From: Betaproteobacteria bacterium | GTDB taxonomy: Bacteria; Pseudomonadota; Gammaproteobacteria; Burkholderiales; Burkholderiaceae_C | Length of the DNA: 34,009 bases | Direction of reading: 5' to 3' | NCBI GenBank assembly: GCA_009925585.1 | Contig: RFYK01000010.1 | Span: forward strand, 1-34,009 | Program-made: the position numbers and the translations under genes | Shown: positions 1 to 8,416 of the stretch, one piece after another | Layout of the letters: each line of letters begins with the position of its first letter | Numbering within the stretch: position 1 is the first letter of the stretch | The notes under the pieces: model-generated | What the model saw: only the letters and a program-made list of their open reading frames with translations | Told to the model about the DNA's origin: nothing | Databases searched by the model: none

Positions 1-443
1 AACAAACTCGTGATGCGCGCCAAACGCGCTTCCGTATAGCGCATGGCGGCGGCACCATCGCCGTCGCGCGAACCAAAATTGCCTTGGCCGTCGATCAGCG
101 GGTAGCGCTGAGAAAAATCTTGCGCCATGCGAACCAAGGCATCGTAGGCAGCGCTGTCGCCATGTGGGTGATAGCGGCCCAACACATCACCCACCACGCG
201 TGCGCTTTTGACGGGCCGGGCACCGACCGCGCCATTGGCCCCGCCAAAGCCCAAACCCATGCGGGACATGGAGTACAGAATGCGTCGTTGCACCGGTTTT
301 TGGCCATCACAGACGTCGGGCAAAGCGCGACCTTTGACCACGCTCAAGGCGTATTCCAAATAAGCACGCTGGGCGTAATGGCCCAAGGCAATGCCGTCGT
401 CGGATTCGGACGAATTCAAATCGAGTGTGGTTTGTTCAGTCAT
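1..443 (-). CDS. parC: DNA topoisomerase IV subunit A, N-terminal part (cut by window edge)
   Basis: Only the first 147 codons are present; the gene runs off the left edge. ParC is the breakage-reunion subunit of topoisomerase IV, which decatenates daughter chromosomes with ParE. The winged-helix region holds the quinolone-resistance segment [12 protein letters not shown] (residues 91-102), where Ser97 and Asp101 occupy the positions of E. coli Ser80 and Glu84, so it looks like a sensitive type. The catalytic tyrosine is Tyr136 in AAMRYTEAR (codon at 36-38). The opening [17 protein letters not shown] is typical of type IIA A subunits. It starts 5 nt after the parE stop, so the pair is one minus-strand operon. 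GyrA is the main alternative; the parE neighbour and the motif wording favour ParC. Confidence 0.95.
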   Translation of the reverse strand, partial: MTEQTTLDLNSSESDDGIALGHYAQRAYLEYALSVVKGRALPDVCDGQKPVQRRILYSMSRMGLGFGGANGAVGARPVKSARVVGDVLGRYHPHGDSAAYDALVRMAQDFSQRYPLIDGQGNFGSRDGDGAAAMRYTEARLARITSL

Positions 444-448
444 CTTGC

Positions 449-2416
449 TTAGACATCAATTTCTATCGAGTCGCCGTGCAACTCCATCAATTCACGGCGC
501 GCCGCGGCTTCGCCTTTGCCCATCAATTGGGTGATCATGCCTTCGGTTTGCGCGAAATCCAAAATACCGAGTTGCACCGGCAACAAACGGCGGGTGTCTG
601 GGTTGAGCGTGGTGTCCCACAGTTGCTCGGCGTTCATTTCGCCCAAACCTTTGAAACGGCTGATGCTGCATTTTTCACGCGGCACACCGTCTTTTGCGCT
701 TTTGTCCAAGATCGCGGTCAATTCGCCTTCATCCAACGCATAAACCTTGGTGGCGGGTTTTTTGCCACGGGCGGGCACATCGACCCGAAACAACGGCGGG
801 CGCGCCACGTACACATGACCGGCTTCGATCAACTTGGGGAAATGGCGAAAGAACAAAGTCAGCAACAACACTTGGATATGCGAGCCGTCGACATCCGCGT
901 CGCTCAGTATGCAGACCTTGCCGTAGCGCAGGCCGGACAAATCGGGGGTGTCGTTTGGGCCATGGGGATCGACACCAATGGCCACCGCGATGTCATGCAC
1001 CTCGTTGTTGGCAAACAAGCGATCGCGCTCGACTTCCCAGGTGTTGAGCACTTTGCCGCGCAACGGCAGGATGGCTTGCGATTCTTTGTCGCGGCCCATC
1101 TTGGCACTGCCGCCCGCGCTGTCGCCTTCGACCAAGAAAATTTCGTTGTGCGCCAGATCGCGGCTTTCGCAATCGGTGAGCTTGCCCGGCAACACCGCCA
1201 CACCGGAACCCTTGCGCTTTTCTACTTTTTGTCCGGCTTTTTGGCGCAACTGCGCCGCACGAATCACCAATTCAGCCAGCTTTTTGCCGTAGTCGACATG
1301 CTGGTTCAACCACAGGTCCAAGGCTGGTCGCACAAAACTCGACACCAAACGCACCGCATCACGTGAATTGAGACGCTCTTTGATTTGTCCTTGAAATTGC
1401 GGATCGAGCACTTTGGCACTCAACACAAAACTCGCGCGCGCAAACACATCTTCGGGCAACAGCTTGACCCCTTTGGGCAGCAACGCATGCAAATCGATGA
1501 AGCTTTTGACGGCGTTGAACAAACCGTCGCGCAAACCGCTTTCGTGCGTACCGCCCGCGCTGGTAGGAATCAAATTGACATAACTCTCGCGCACTGGCGC
1601 ACCGTCTTCGGTGAAGGCCAAACACCATTGCGCGCCCTCGCCTTCGGCAAAACTCTCATGCCCGCCGTCAGCAAAACCTTCGCCATCAAACAAAGGAATG
1701 AACGGGTCGGCGTGCAAGGTCTGCATCAGGTAGTCCCGCAAGCCCCCTTTGTACAACCAGGTTTGGGTGTCCTTGGCTCTTTCTTGCACCAGTGTGACGC
1801 TGACCCCGGGCATCAACACCGCCTTGCTGCGCAGCAAGTGGATCAGCTCATTCAAGGGCAAGGTTGAGGACTCGAAGTACTTGGCGTCCGGCCATACACG
1901 CACAAAAGTGCCTTGTTTTCTGTCACCCTCAGTTGCTTTGCGAAGCTTGAGTTTTTCAACCACGTCGCCGCCTTGGAACACCAAGTGCGCGACTTGCCCT
2001 TCGCGGTAGGACGTGACCTCCATGCGCTTGGCCAGCGCATTGGTCACACTGACACCCACGCCGTGCAGGCCACCCGAAAAGCTGTAAGCACCGCCACTGC
2101 CTTTGTCAAACTTGCCGCCGGCGTGCAGCCGCGTGAACACCAGTTCAATGACAGGGGCTTTTTCCTCAGGGTGCATGCCAAACGGAATGCCTCGTCCGTC
2201 GTCATCAATGCCGATGGAGCCGTCAGCGAACAAGGTGACGGAGATTTTTTTGCCAAAGCCAGCCAAGGCTTCGTCGGCCGCGTTGTCAATCACCTCTTGG
2301 ATGATGTGCAACGGGTTGTCGGTGCGGGTGTACATGCCGGGCCGTTGTTTGACCGGCTCGAGTCCTTTGAGAACCCGTATCGACCCTTCTGAGTATTCGG
2401 ATTGTTTGCTTGCCAT
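449..2416 (-). CDS. parE: DNA topoisomerase IV subunit B
   Basis: The 655-aa ATPase subunit of topoisomerase IV. The N-terminal GHKL domain shows the Bergerat-fold motifs [21 protein letters not shown] and [14 protein letters not shown]. The C-terminal TOPRIM domain has [14 protein letters not shown] and DADVDGSHI, whose acidic residues bind Mg2+. The frame stays open upstream to 2473, but the ATG at 2416 ([11 protein letters not shown]) matches the family start. The length is that of a ParE rather than an 800-aa GyrB. A -10-like TACAAT ends 8 nt before the ATG and there is no Shine-Dalgarno. parC follows after 5 nt. Confidence 0.97.
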   Translation of the reverse strand: MASKQSEYSEGSIRVLKGLEPVKQRPGMYTRTDNPLHIIQEVIDNAADEALAGFGKKISVTLFADGSIGIDDDGRGIPFGMHPEEKAPVIELVFTRLHAGGKFDKGSGGAYSFSGGLHGVGVSVTNALAKRMEVTSYREGQVAHLVFQGGDVVEKLKLRKATEGDRKQGTFVRVWPDAKYFESSTLPLNELIHLLRSKAVLMPGVSVTLVQERAKDTQTWLYKGGLRDYLMQTLHADPFIPLFDGEGFADGGHESFAEGEGAQWCLAFTEDGAPVRESYVNLIPTSAGGTHESGLRDGLFNAVKSFIDLHALLPKGVKLLPEDVFARASFVLSAKVLDPQFQGQIKERLNSRDAVRLVSSFVRPALDLWLNQHVDYGKKLAELVIRAAQLRQKAGQKVEKRKGSGVAVLPGKLTDCESRDLAHNEIFLVEGDSAGGSAKMGRDKESQAILPLRGKVLNTWEVERDRLFANNEVHDIAVAIGVDPHGPNDTPDLSGLRYGKVCILSDADVDGSHIQVLLLTLFFRHFPKLIEAGHVYVARPPLFRVDVPARGKKPATKVYALDEGELTAILDKSAKDGVPREKCSISRFKGLGEMNAEQLWDTTLNPDTRRLLPVQLGILDFAQTEGMITQLMGKGEAAARRELMELHGDSIEIDV

Positions 2417-2424
2417 GGGGCGCG

Positions 2425-2430
2425 ATTGTA
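2425..2430 (-). promoter_or_regulatory. parE: Candidate -10 element for parE, very close to the ATG
   Basis: The minus strand reads TACAATCGCGCCCCATG. The hexamer ends 8 nt before the start codon, so transcription would begin about 1-2 nt from the ATG. No good -35 box is visible and there is no Shine-Dalgarno. It resembles the arrangement before coaBC. Confidence 0.45.
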
Positions 2431-2513
2431 GACAGGGCGCCAAACCCACACTGGATAAATGCACAGTAGGCACTCTTCAAACCGTCGCCAAGGCCTCGGC
2501 TTCGCAAAATCGT

Positions 2514-2519
2514 TACAGT
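2514..2519 (+). promoter_or_regulatory. Candidate -10 element for the MFS gene
   Basis: TACAGT ends 7 nt before the ATG at 2527, with no purine-rich RBS between. The 110-bp gap to the divergent parE holds nothing else I recognise. No convincing -35 box is visible. Confidence 0.35.
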
Positions 2520-2526
2520 TGTTCGG

Positions 2527-3741
2527 ATGAACAACCCTCACAAAACGCTTCCCCTGTGGCAAGTGCTGCTTTGCGGCGCCGCCATCGTCTCACTGGCCAT
2601 GGGAATACGCCACGGGTTTGGTCTGTGGTTGCAACCCATGACACAGGAAATGGGCTGGGGACGCGAGGATTTCGCCACCGCCATCGGCATCCAAAACATT
2701 TGCTGGGGGTTGTTTGGCATTTTCTCGGGCATGCTGGCCGATCGCTTCGGCGCATTCCGCGTGATGGTGGTGAGCGCCTTGCTGTATGCCTCTGGGCTGT
2801 GGGGCATGGCGCATGCAACCTCACCGGCTTGGTTGGCATTGACCGCCGGCGTGATGGTCGGCGCGGCACAAGCGGGCACCACATTTGCCATTGTGTTTGG
2901 CATCATCGGACGCAACATCCCCGCTGAAAAACGCTCTTGGGCCATGGGCGTGGTGTCGTCCGCCGGTTCGTTTGGTCAATTTTTGTTGGTACCCACCTCT
3001 TCTTATTTGATTCAGCAGATCGGCTGGCACCAAGCCTTGGTGGTGTTGGCCACGGCGTTGATCGTGGTCATGCCCTTGCTGTGGGGCTTGCGTGAACCGG
3101 CGTTTGCCGATGGCCAAGCCCCTGTGCGTCAGCAAAGCATTTTGCAAGCCTTGCGCGAGGCGTTTGGCTACCGCAGTTTTCAGTTGTTGATGGCGGGTTA
3201 TTTTGTGTGTGGCTTTCAAGTGGTGTTCATCGGGGTGCACATGCCGAGCTACTTGAAAGACCAAGGGCTGGACCCGCAAGTGGCAGGCACGGCATTGGCC
3301 CTGATAGGTTTGTTCAACATCTTTGGCACCTACACCGCGGGCTATTTGGGCCAACATTTGCCCAAAAATTTGATCCTCACCGCGATTTATGTGGCACGTG
3401 GTGTGTTCATCAGCCTGTTCATCAGCATGCCCATCACACCCACCACGGTGTACCTGTTTGCGGCTGCGATGGGTTTGCTTTGGTTGTCCACGGTGCCTGT
3501 CACCAATGCGGTCATTGCGCAAATATTTGGCATCTCGCATTTGTCCATGTTGAGCGGTTTTGTGTTCATGAGCCACCAGTTTGGCAGCTATCTGGGCGTC
3601 TGGTTGGGCGGTTGGGTGTATGACCGCACCGGCAGCTATGACTTGGTTTGGTATTTGTGCATTGGCTTGAGCGTGTTCGCGGCCTTGATCAATCTGCCGG
3701 TGCGTGAACAACCCATCTTGCGCCGAGCGGTGGTCGCATGA
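2527..3741 (+). CDS. MFS transporter
   Basis: A 404-aa inner-membrane protein with about twelve hydrophobic segments, the standard major facilitator layout. The loop between helices 2 and 3 carries GMLADRFGAFRVMV, the MFS motif-A signature (G-x-L-x-D-R-x-G-x-R). The early helix with MGIRHGFGLWLQPMTQEMGW is like that of OFA or monocarboxylate/oxalate-type transporters common in Burkholderiales. The substrate cannot be read from the sequence. It is the first gene of a coupled plus-strand run: its TGA overlaps the ATG of a 46-aa membrane protein. The ATG at 2527 is the first possible start and gives a normal N-terminus. Confidence 0.9.
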   Translation: MNNPHKTLPLWQVLLCGAAIVSLAMGIRHGFGLWLQPMTQEMGWGREDFATAIGIQNICWGLFGIFSGMLADRFGAFRVMVVSALLYASGLWGMAHATSPAWLALTAGVMVGAAQAGTTFAIVFGIIGRNIPAEKRSWAMGVVSSAGSFGQFLLVPTSSYLIQQIGWHQALVVLATALIVVMPLLWGLREPAFADGQAPVRQQSILQALREAFGYRSFQLLMAGYFVCGFQVVFIGVHMPSYLKDQGLDPQVAGTALALIGLFNIFGTYTAGYLGQHLPKNLILTAIYVARGVFISLFISMPITPTTVYLFAAAMGLLWLSTVPVTNAVIAQIFGISHLSMLSGFVFMSHQFGSYLGVWLGGWVYDRTGSYDLVWYLCIGLSVFAALINLPVREQPILRRAVVA

Positions 3742-3878
3742 TGAAATGGCAACGATGGCATCCTGTTCAGGGCTTGTTGGCCTTGGCCATGATTGCGGTG
3801 CTGGCTGGCGTTTTCTGGCTTTATCGCCAACCAGGGTTTGTGGTCCCGTTGTCTGATTTGTTCTGGGGGTGTGCCTGA
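3738..3878 (+). CDS. Small one-helix membrane protein, unknown function
   Basis: A 46-aa ORF that overlaps the MFS stop by 4 nt (ATGA, 3738-3741) and ends one base before the SDR start at 3880, so it fills the gap exactly. The N-terminus is positively charged (Lys3, Arg6), followed by one hydrophobic helix at about residues 11-29 (LLALAMIAVLAGVFWLY) and a short tail. This predicts a single-pass inner-membrane peptide with its N-terminus inside. I do not recognise a family. The exact fit between two coupled genes argues for a real gene. A second ATG lies one codon on. It might assist the transporter or the SDR, but that is only a guess from position. Confidence 0.6.
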   Translation: MMKWQRWHPVQGLLALAMIAVLAGVFWLYRQPGFVVPLSDLFWGCA

Positions 3879-3879
3879 C

Positions 3880-4695
3880 ATGCCGAACATCATCATCACC
3901 GGCGCGTCTGACGGTATTGGCGCAGAAATGGCCAGGCAACTGGCCAGGCGTCATGGTTTGCAAGCCATGCTCGTGCTGGCGGCGCGCAATGCCAACAAAC
4001 TGCAGTCCGTGGCTGCGGAATGCAAGGCGCTTGGCGCACGCACGCTCATCATGCCCACCGATGTCACCGATGCCAACCAATGCATTCACTTGATTGAAAC
4101 CACGGTGCGTGAATGTGGCAGCTTGGACATCCTGATCAACAACGCGGGCATTTCAGCACACGCGTTGCTGGAGGATGTTCCCGCAGACAAACTGGACTGG
4201 TATGAACAACTCATGCGCGTGAACCTGTGGGGCAGCGTTTACTGCACCCATGCCGCATTGCCGTACTTGAAAGCCAGCCACGGTCGCATCGTGGCCGTGT
4301 CGTCATTGGCGGGGCTGGTTGGTGTGCCCGGGCGCACGGCTTATTGCGCCAGCAAGTTTGCGATGACAGGGTTTTTTGAAGCCTTGCGCAGCGAACTCAA
4401 AGACAGTGGCGTGAGCGTGACGATCGCTTACCCTGGCGTGGTCAGCACAGACATTCGCACACACGGCTGGAACGAACACGGCGAGATCGCCGGGGTCAGT
4501 GGTTTGCACGAAGACAACGCCATGTCGACGCAAGAATGCGCCAGGCTCATCATCTACACCATGGTCAGAAGACGCAGAGAAGTGGTCATGACCGCCAAAG
4601 GCAAGATGGGCCGATGGCTCAAACTTTGGGTTCCCAGCTTGGTAGACCGCATGGCGATGGCGGCGGTCAAAGCAGATTTTCGACCTCACCCATGA
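3880..4695 (+). CDS. SDR family NAD(P)-dependent oxidoreductase
   Basis: A 271-aa classical short-chain dehydrogenase. It has the cofactor motif TGASDGIG (7-14), NNAG (87-90), the catalytic serine at 141/142 (VAVSSLAG) and YCASK with Tyr155 and Lys159. The basic residues after the second strand (AARNANK) are compatible with NADP(H) preference. The C-terminal extension (about residues 230-271) ends in a hydrophobic and basic stretch (GRWLKLWVPSLVDRM), suggesting membrane association as in SDRs acting on lipids. The frame is open upstream to 3793, but the ATG at 3880 places the Rossmann motif at the N-terminus as expected. Its stop overlaps the methyltransferase ATG (4692-4695). The substrate is unknown. 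Confidence 0.9.
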   Translation: MPNIIITGASDGIGAEMARQLARRHGLQAMLVLAARNANKLQSVAAECKALGARTLIMPTDVTDANQCIHLIETTVRECGSLDILINNAGISAHALLEDVPADKLDWYEQLMRVNLWGSVYCTHAALPYLKASHGRIVAVSSLAGLVGVPGRTAYCASKFAMTGFFEALRSELKDSGVSVTIAYPGVVSTDIRTHGWNEHGEIAGVSGLHEDNAMSTQECARLIIYTMVRRRREVVMTAKGKMGRWLKLWVPSLVDRMAMAAVKADFRPHP

Positions 4696-5249
4696 GTGGC
4701 GTTTTGCACAGCACAGCCGATGCGTCGGCTTGGGTCATGCGTTGGGCGCACTTGATCCCCCAGCAAGGCAACGTACTTGATTTGGCCTGCGGACACGGGC
4801 GACACATGGCATGGCTGGGTCAACAAGGCTTTGCGTGTTTGGGCGTGGACCGCGACCCCATTGCACTGCAATCTGCCAAATCACATGGCCAGGTGATGCA
4901 AGCCGATCTGGAAAACCAAGCTTGGCCCTTGGCTGACCGTCATTTTCAAGGCGTGGTGGTGACCAATTACTTATGGCGTGCGCTTTGGCCCGATTTGCTC
5001 AACAGCTTGGCCGTGGGTGGCGTGCTCATTTATGAAACTTTTGCACGCGGAAACGAAACGGTTGGCAAACCTTCGAACCCCGCTTTCTTGCTCCAACCGG
5101 GCGAATTGCTGAGCCTTTGCAAGGGCTTGCACGTGATTGCTTATGAAGATGGCTTTGCCGCGCAACCAGACCGTTTTGTGCAACGCATCGTGGCTGTGCA
5201 TGAACCCAGCCCGGTCTCGACACCACATCGCTATTCATTGCGCCACTGA
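4692..5249 (+). CDS. Class I SAM-dependent methyltransferase
   Basis: A 185-aa protein with SAM-binding motif I VLDLACGHGRH (28-38), an acidic end of strand 2 (LGVDRD) and a motif II-like region VVVTNYLWR followed by LLNSLAVGGVLIYETFA, the usual loop before strand 5. It resembles the small TehB/UbiG-like methyltransferases of betaproteobacteria. The substrate cannot be inferred. The ATG at 4692 overlaps the SDR TGA, so translation is probably coupled. It is the last gene of the run that starts with the MFS transporter. Confidence 0.85.
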   Translation: MSGVLHSTADASAWVMRWAHLIPQQGNVLDLACGHGRHMAWLGQQGFACLGVDRDPIALQSAKSHGQVMQADLENQAWPLADRHFQGVVVTNYLWRALWPDLLNSLAVGGVLIYETFARGNETVGKPSNPAFLLQPGELLSLCKGLHVIAYEDGFAAQPDRFVQRIVAVHEPSPVSTPHRYSLRH

Positions 5250-5286
5250 TTCGGACGCTGGGCCCGAGCCGTGGCATGCCTAAAGC

Positions 5287-5292
5287 TAGAAT
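5287..5292 (+). promoter_or_regulatory. dapA: Candidate -10 element for dapA-bamC
   Basis: TAGAAT lies 30 nt before the dapA ATG in the 73-bp gap after the methyltransferase gene, predicting a leader of about 24 nt. The -35 region is weak. Confidence 0.35.
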
Positions 5293-5322
5293 GCTTCTTT
5301 TGTCACGAACCCACTGAATTCC

Positions 5323-6204
5323 ATGGCACCTATCACAGGCAGTATCGTGGCCTTGGTCACCCCGATGCTCGAAGATGGAAGCATCGATTACCCTCACCTC
5401 AGACAACTGATTGATTGGCACATCAGCCAAGGCACTGACTGCATCGGTGTGGTGGGAACGACCGGCGAGTCCCCCACTGTCACCGTTGAAGAACATTGCG
5501 AAATCATTCGCATGTCGGTCGAACAATCTGCTGGCCGAGTGCCCATCATGGCGGGTTGCGGCGCCAATTCCACGGCCGAAGCCATCGAACTCGCGCGTTT
5601 TGCCAAGCAGGTGGGTGCCGATTGCCAATTGCAAGTCGTGCCCTACTACAACAAGCCGACACAAGAAGGCCAATACCAACACTTTCGCACCATCGCAGAA
5701 GCAGTCGATTTGCCCATGGTGCTCTACAACGTGCCCGGCCGCACCGTGGCTGATCTTCAACACGATACCGTCATGCGACTGTCACAGGTTGACGGCATCA
5801 TCGGCATCAAAGAAGCCACCGGCAACCTTGAGCGCGCCCAATGGTTGATCCATGATGCGCCTGAAGGATTCGCGGTGTACTCAGGCGACGACGGAACGGC
5901 CGTGGCTTTGATGCTGTGCGGCGGCCAAGGCAATGTCAGCGTGACCGCCAATGTCGCACCCAAACTGATGCACGAACTCTGTGTGGCTGCCATCGCTGGC
6001 AAAGCCCGCGAAGCCATGGCGATCCAAAACGCTTTGCTGAATTTACACAAGCACATGTTCACTGAAGCCAACCCCATCCCCGTGAAATGGGCCGTGGCCC
6101 GCATGGGCTTGTGTGGCGGCACCATGCGGTTACCCATGACACCTTTGTCGGCCTCGCACCAACCCGCCCTTGAAGCCGCGCTGCGTAGTTGCGGCTTGAT
6201 TTGA
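5323..6204 (+). CDS. dapA: 4-hydroxy-tetrahydrodipicolinate synthase
   Basis: Condenses pyruvate with aspartate semialdehyde, the first committed step of the diaminopimelate/lysine branch, which supplies meso-DAP for peptidoglycan. The 293-aa TIM barrel keeps every key residue: Thr46-Thr47 in GTTGESPT, Tyr109 in VVPYYNKP, Tyr135 and Arg140 in VLYNVPGRT, and the Schiff-base Lys163 in GIKEATG. These match E. coli Thr44/45, Tyr107, Tyr133, Arg138 and Lys161. bamC follows after 23 nt, the dapA-bamC (nlpB) arrangement also found in E. coli. No strong RBS precedes the ATG. Confidence 0.97.
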   Translation: MAPITGSIVALVTPMLEDGSIDYPHLRQLIDWHISQGTDCIGVVGTTGESPTVTVEEHCEIIRMSVEQSAGRVPIMAGCGANSTAEAIELARFAKQVGADCQLQVVPYYNKPTQEGQYQHFRTIAEAVDLPMVLYNVPGRTVADLQHDTVMRLSQVDGIIGIKEATGNLERAQWLIHDAPEGFAVYSGDDGTAVALMLCGGQGNVSVTANVAPKLMHELCVAAIAGKAREAMAIQNALLNLHKHMFTEANPIPVKWAVARMGLCGGTMRLPMTPLSASHQPALEAALRSCGLI

Positions 6205-6227
6205 ATTCTCCTTCTAGGATTGACGAC

Positions 6228-7343
6228 ATGTTGCCCTTTGCGATTCACTTTTTACGGTCAAGCAGTCTGATCGCACTTGTCTTTGTTTTGGCAGCCTGCG
6301 GTTCGGTGCTGGAAACCGACAAACTCAATTACAAGTCTGCCGCGGATGAAAAAAGCGCAGCACCGCTAGAGGTTCCGCCAGACCTGACCAAAATGTCGCC
6401 CAACAAGCGTTACGACTTGCCTGGCAACAGCGTCAGTGCCAAAACACTCACTGGTGACGCCGCCGCCACTGAAACTGAATCAACCAGTCCGTTGAAGTTG
6501 GCAGATTTGCAAATCAAAAAAAGTGGTGGGCAAATTTGGCTTGAAGTCGGCCGGTCGCCTGACGTGCTGTGGCCATTGGTCAAAACCTTTTGGACAGAGT
6601 CTGGTTTCACCCTTGCGCGCGAAGAGCAAAAATTGGGTTTGATGGAAACCGACTGGGCGGAGAACAGGGCCAAATTGCCACAGGATTTCATTCGCCGAAG
6701 CATCGGAAAAGTCTTAGATTCGCTTTACTCAACGGGAGAGCGCGACAAATTTCGCATCAGCTTGGAGCGCACAGCTGACAATAAAACAGAAATTTACATT
6801 TCTCACCGTGGTCTGATAGAGGTGTATGCAGACAGCATGGCGCGTAAGACCATTTGGCAGCCACGACCCAGCGACCCGGAACTCGAAAAAGAGTTTTTAC
6901 GCCGATTGATGGTCAAGCTCGACCCCAGCTCAGCAGGTAGCGACAAAGTGGCTGAAGCCGCCACTTCAAACAAAAACAGTGCCAGCAGTTTGATCAGCAT
7001 TGATGGCACGCCTGCGGTATCTTTTAACCAAGGTTTTGACATTGCTTGGCGTCGGGTTGGGTTGACCTTAGACCGCAACGGCTTCACCGTGGAAGACCGG
7101 GACCGCAAATTGGGCATCTATTTTGTACGCTATGTCGAAGTGAATGCAGACGGAGAACCCGGGTTTTTCAGCCGCATCTTCAGCAAGGCCAAGCCCGTGA
7201 AAGAGCCGCAACAGTTCCGCATCAAAATCGACAGCACCCAAGAGCAACAGTCCCATATTTTGATTTTGAATTCGTCAGGCAAACCCGACGGCTCCGAAAC
7301 CGCCAAGAAAATTGCGCAACTGCTGGTCAACGAATTGCAATGA
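6228..7343 (+). CDS. bamC: Outer membrane assembly lipoprotein BamC
   Basis: A 371-aa BamC/NlpB homologue, an accessory lipoprotein of the BAM complex that inserts beta-barrel proteins into the outer membrane. The signal peptide ends in the lipobox LAAC, with Cys24 the lipidation site. A low-complexity linker follows (PLEVPPDLTKM, typical of the BamC region that contacts BamD), then two helix-grip domains at about residues 95-220 and 265-370. The frame is open to 6189, but the ATG at 6228 has an AGGA 8 nt upstream and gives a correct signal peptide. The walJ-like gene follows within 3 nt, so the three genes probably share a transcript. Confidence 0.93.
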   Translation: MLPFAIHFLRSSSLIALVFVLAACGSVLETDKLNYKSAADEKSAAPLEVPPDLTKMSPNKRYDLPGNSVSAKTLTGDAAATETESTSPLKLADLQIKKSGGQIWLEVGRSPDVLWPLVKTFWTESGFTLAREEQKLGLMETDWAENRAKLPQDFIRRSIGKVLDSLYSTGERDKFRISLERTADNKTEIYISHRGLIEVYADSMARKTIWQPRPSDPELEKEFLRRLMVKLDPSSAGSDKVAEAATSNKNSASSLISIDGTPAVSFNQGFDIAWRRVGLTLDRNGFTVEDRDRKLGIYFVRYVEVNADGEPGFFSRIFSKAKPVKEPQQFRIKIDSTQEQQSHILILNSSGKPDGSETAKKIAQLLVNELQ

Positions 7344-7346
7344 TTT

Positions 7347-8135
7347 GTGCTTCGGTTTAAAAATTTAGGCAGCGGCAGCGCTGGGAATGCCACCCTGGTC
7401 GAAGCCACGTGTGGACTGCAAGTCTCTCGCCTGCTGGTCGACTGTGGTTTGAGTGTGCGTGAGCTGACCCGTCGGTTGTTGGTGGCTGATTTGTCCATCG
7501 ACGACATTGACGCTGTCTTCATCACCCATGAGCATGCTGATCACATTGGGCACGCCAAATCGTTTGCGTTGCGCACTGGCAAACCTGTATGGATGAGCCG
7601 TGGCACCGCCTTGGCAAGTCAATTGTTTGATTGGGGGTTGTCAAACGCGCAATGTCAGATGGCCAGTGACAACCAGCCCTTTGAAGTGGGTTGCCTGGAA
7701 ATCAAACCCTTTACCGTTCCGCACGATGCCCGAGAGCCTTTGCAGTTGCGCTGCAGCGATGGATCACACCACTTGGGCATATTGACCGATCTGGGGCACG
7801 GCAGCGCGCATGTGGTGCAAGCCTTGCAACACTGCCATGCACTGCTGTTGGAATGCAACCATGACCGAGAGTTGCTGGCGAATTCAGCTTATCCGCCATT
7901 TTTGAAAAAACGCATTGCGGGCCCGCAAGGTCATCTGTCCAATGAGGAATCAGCGGACTTGGCCAAAGCACTGGTTCACCCGACATTGAATTTGATCGTG
8001 GCAGCGCACTTGAGTGAGCGAAACAACCGCCCCGATTTGGCGCAAGACCTCTTGGCGAAAGCCACAGGCTGCACGGCGTCGGATATCCCAGTGGCAGACC
8101 CAGTCACCGGCACGCCTTGGCATTCGGTTCATTGA
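7347..8135 (+). CDS. MBL-fold metallo-hydrolase (WalJ/YycJ-like)
   Basis: A 262-aa metallo-beta-lactamase-fold protein. The metal-binding motif THEHADHIGH gives His61, His63, Asp65 and His66; further ligands are expected in TVPHDA, LTDLGH and LLECNHD. The N-terminal FKNLGSGSAGNATLVEA is the hallmark of the YycJ/WalJ (VicX) branch, proposed to be exonucleases linked to DNA repair. The start is GTG at 7347, 3 nt after the bamC stop; no ATG upstream in frame is possible. The nuclease role is known for relatives and is inferred here. A hairpin terminator follows at 8186. Confidence 0.85.
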   Translation: MLRFKNLGSGSAGNATLVEATCGLQVSRLLVDCGLSVRELTRRLLVADLSIDDIDAVFITHEHADHIGHAKSFALRTGKPVWMSRGTALASQLFDWGLSNAQCQMASDNQPFEVGCLEIKPFTVPHDAREPLQLRCSDGSHHLGILTDLGHGSAHVVQALQHCHALLLECNHDRELLANSAYPPFLKKRIAGPQGHLSNEESADLAKALVHPTLNLIVAAHLSERNNRPDLAQDLLAKATGCTASDIPVADPVTGTPWHSVH

Positions 8136-8176
8136 CCATCCGCTGAACCGCTGGCAGATTCACACCTGACGCAGGC

Positions 8177-8208
8177 AAAAAAAAAGCCACCCGAGGGTGG
8201 CATTTTTT
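8177..8208. terminator. Bidirectional intrinsic terminator
   Basis: A perfect 7-bp stem, GCCACCC (8186-8192) with GGGTGGC (8195-8201). On the plus strand it is followed by six T (8203-8208), ending the dapA-bamC-hydrolase transcript. On the minus strand it is followed by nine T (8185-8177), a very strong terminator for the 17-codon ORF at 8224-8277. Confidence 0.85.
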
Positions 8209-8223
8209 CGGAAGCAGAAAAAA

Positions 8224-8277
8224 TTACTTCTTCTCTTCAGCAGGTGCGGCGGTTGCCAAGAGGAGTGATTTTTTCAT
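8224..8277 (-). CDS. 17-aa mini-ORF, possibly the remnant of a small exported protein
   Basis: The minus strand encodes MKKSLLLATAAPAEEKK and then TAA. It has an AGGA 9 nt before the ATG, a perfect TATAAT about 112 nt upstream, and the strong terminator about 22 nt downstream, so it has all the parts of an expressed gene. The first nine residues look like the start of a Sec or lipoprotein signal peptide. The last eight resemble the Ala/Pro/Glu/Lys tail of small envelope proteins common in Comamonadaceae. The middle (hydrophobic core, signal cleavage site, linker) is missing, as if deleted in frame. Alternatively it is a true micropeptide, or the transcript is a small RNA and the ORF incidental. 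Confidence 0.5.
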   Translation of the reverse strand: MKKSLLLATAAPAEEKK

Positions 8278-8389
8278 GGGGGTATTTCCTTTAATAGAGA
8301 CTAAAACGTTTCAAGGGATGCCAGATGCCAGAATAAATTCGAACATGTGACCGAGCCGATGGACTCAATTTCCTTCAACTCAGCCTCCG

Positions 8390-8395
8390 ATTATA
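8390..8395 (-). promoter_or_regulatory. Perfect -10 box (TATAAT) upstream of the 17-codon ORF
   Basis: TATAAT on the minus strand, just beyond the roxA stop. Transcription would start near 8383 and run about 105 nt before the ATG at 8277, ending at the 8186-8201 hairpin for a total RNA of about 200 nt. The -35 region, inside the end of roxA, is poor. Confidence 0.45.
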
Positions 8396-8416
8396 GGTGA
8401 TTTCCCGAAGGGGCCA

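Noticed and set aside
425-1366. A 313-codon plus-strand open frame
   Set aside because: It is antisense to parE, whose motifs are complete; the translated product is His/Gln-rich shadow sequence with no family features.
2821-4089. A 422-codon minus-strand open frame
   Set aside because: It is antisense to the MFS, small membrane and SDR genes. The product is rich in Gln, His and Arg, typical of a shadow frame.
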